A DNA stretch of 64,000 nt from JAHJQZ01 sp963667595 (GTDB taxonomy: Bacteria; Pseudomonadota; Alphaproteobacteria; Rhizobiales; Devosiaceae), in contig CAXXWD010000002.1 in assembly GCA_963667595.2 (NCBI GenBank), forward strand, positions 62,001 through 126,000, read 5' to 3'. The translations under genes were made by a program, and so were the position numbers. Shown in pieces: positions 63,594-64,000 of this stretch (position 1 is the first letter of the stretch; every line of letters starts with the position of its first letter). The notes below the pieces were generated by a model that ran no database searches, was not told where the DNA came from, and worked only from the letters and a program-made list of their open reading frames with translations.

Positions 63594-64000
63594 ATGCACA
63601 CTAAAAAGGTTCTACTTTGCGCGACCGCGCTGGCGACTGCGTTCGTCTTCGGCGGCGCCGTCAATGCGATGGAGCTGTCCGATCTCCCCGATCTCAGCGG
63701 TGAGACCCTGACCGTTTTCGGTCCCTGGATTACCTCTGACGAAGAGCACATCCGTGCCGTGATGGAGCCGTTCATCGAAAAGACCGGCGTCACTCTCGAC
63801 TACACCGGTTCGGACAGCTTCGAGCAGCAGATCATCATCGATGTCGAGGCTGGTTCGCCGCCGAACATCTCGATCTTCCCGCAACCCGGTCTGGCCGCCG
63901 ACTTTGCCAGGAAGGGCCAGCTGGTTCCGCTTGGTGCCGAGACCGAAGACTGGATGAAGGAAAACTATGCTGCCGGTCAGTCCTGGGTTGATCTGGGCTC
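63594..64000 (+). CDS. aglE: Alpha-glucoside ABC transporter substrate-binding protein AglE, partial
   Basis: First 135 residues; it continues past the window end. GGGAGG precedes the ATG. The signal peptide is MHTKKVLLCATALATAFVFGGAVNA. LSGETLTVFGPWITSDEE, FEQQIIIDVEAGSPPNISIFPQPGL and ENYAAGQSWVDLGS match rhizobial AglE closely. It captures sucrose, maltose or trehalose in the periplasm for an AglFGK importer, presumably encoded just outside the window. Confidence 0.92.
   Translation, partial: MHTKKVLLCATALATAFVFGGAVNAMELSDLPDLSGETLTVFGPWITSDEEHIRAVMEPFIEKTGVTLDYTGSDSFEQQIIIDVEAGSPPNISIFPQPGLAADFARKGQLVPLGAETEDWMKENYAAGQSWVDLG

Noticed and set aside
1..64000. CRISPR array, prophage or insertion sequence
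   Set aside because: No regularly spaced repeats, phage structural genes or transposases were found on either strand.

Overview
The window reads as a contiguous chromosome segment of a GC-rich alphaproteobacterium, most likely of the order Hyphomicrobiales (Rhizobiales). The grounds are the protein families (RirA, MbfA, the aerobic CobW/CobN/CobO cobalamin enzymes, an AglE-type alpha-glucoside binding protein, a BigR/SqrR sulfide cassette, alphaproteobacterial Mrp) and several families of short palindromic intergenic repeats of the kind common in that order. The genus is not decided. I see no prophage, CRISPR array, rRNA, convincing tRNA or insertion sequence.

Layout. 1-12 kb: tail of an FCD-type regulator, lepA, a methyltransferase, mbfA (iron), acetyltransferases, a UPF0173 hydrolase, an aldo/keto reductase, a small DUF2892 membrane protein and fumC. 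11.5-18.6 kb: a long minus-strand run rpmI-rplT-pheS-(DUF559, ASCH, exonuclease, secreted protein)-pheT-glycosyltransferase. The four genes between pheS and pheT are chained by 4-base start/stop overlaps. 18.8-25 kb: a LuxR solo, a chemoreceptor flanked by a ~225 bp duplication of the 3' part of a rhodanese gene, and a BigR cassette (persulfide-dioxygenase-like hydrolase, rhodanese, regulator, TauE exporter). 25-27.7 kb: ABC-F ATPase and rirA.

28-35 kb: a cobalamin riboswitch, cobW, cobN, a cupin gene overlapping the cobN end, and cobO. cobN carries GC-rich palindromes within its reading frame. A MntA/HepT toxin-antitoxin pair follows. 35.8-41.8 kb: a Gfo/Idh/MocA dehydrogenase, an iron alcohol dehydrogenase, two decayed genes (histidine kinase tail, LivF-like ATPase) and acs. 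42-46 kb: a complete Anbu (bacterial proteasome homologue) operon with an ATP-grasp protein, an alpha-E protein and a transglutaminase-like protein whose catalytic cysteine appears to be replaced.

46-64 kb: sugar and central metabolism. This covers a 2-hydroxyacid dehydrogenase, a LacI regulator divergent from an alpha-glucosidase broken by three +1 frameshifts, an AbrB-family transporter with an M20 amidohydrolase, etfBA, an aromatic/aspartate aminotransferase, a small transaldolase, mrp, a cellobiose phosphorylase, a GH1 beta-glucosidase, a LOG-type enzyme, and the start of an alpha-glucoside ABC transporter (aglE) cut by the window edge. LacI, alpha-glucosidase and AglE are the parts of the rhizobial agl system, here split by about 13 kb, with a shared promoter motif suggesting common control.

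Starts were chosen by ribosome binding sites and family lengths. All functional calls rest on motif and family recognition by eye, without database searches.
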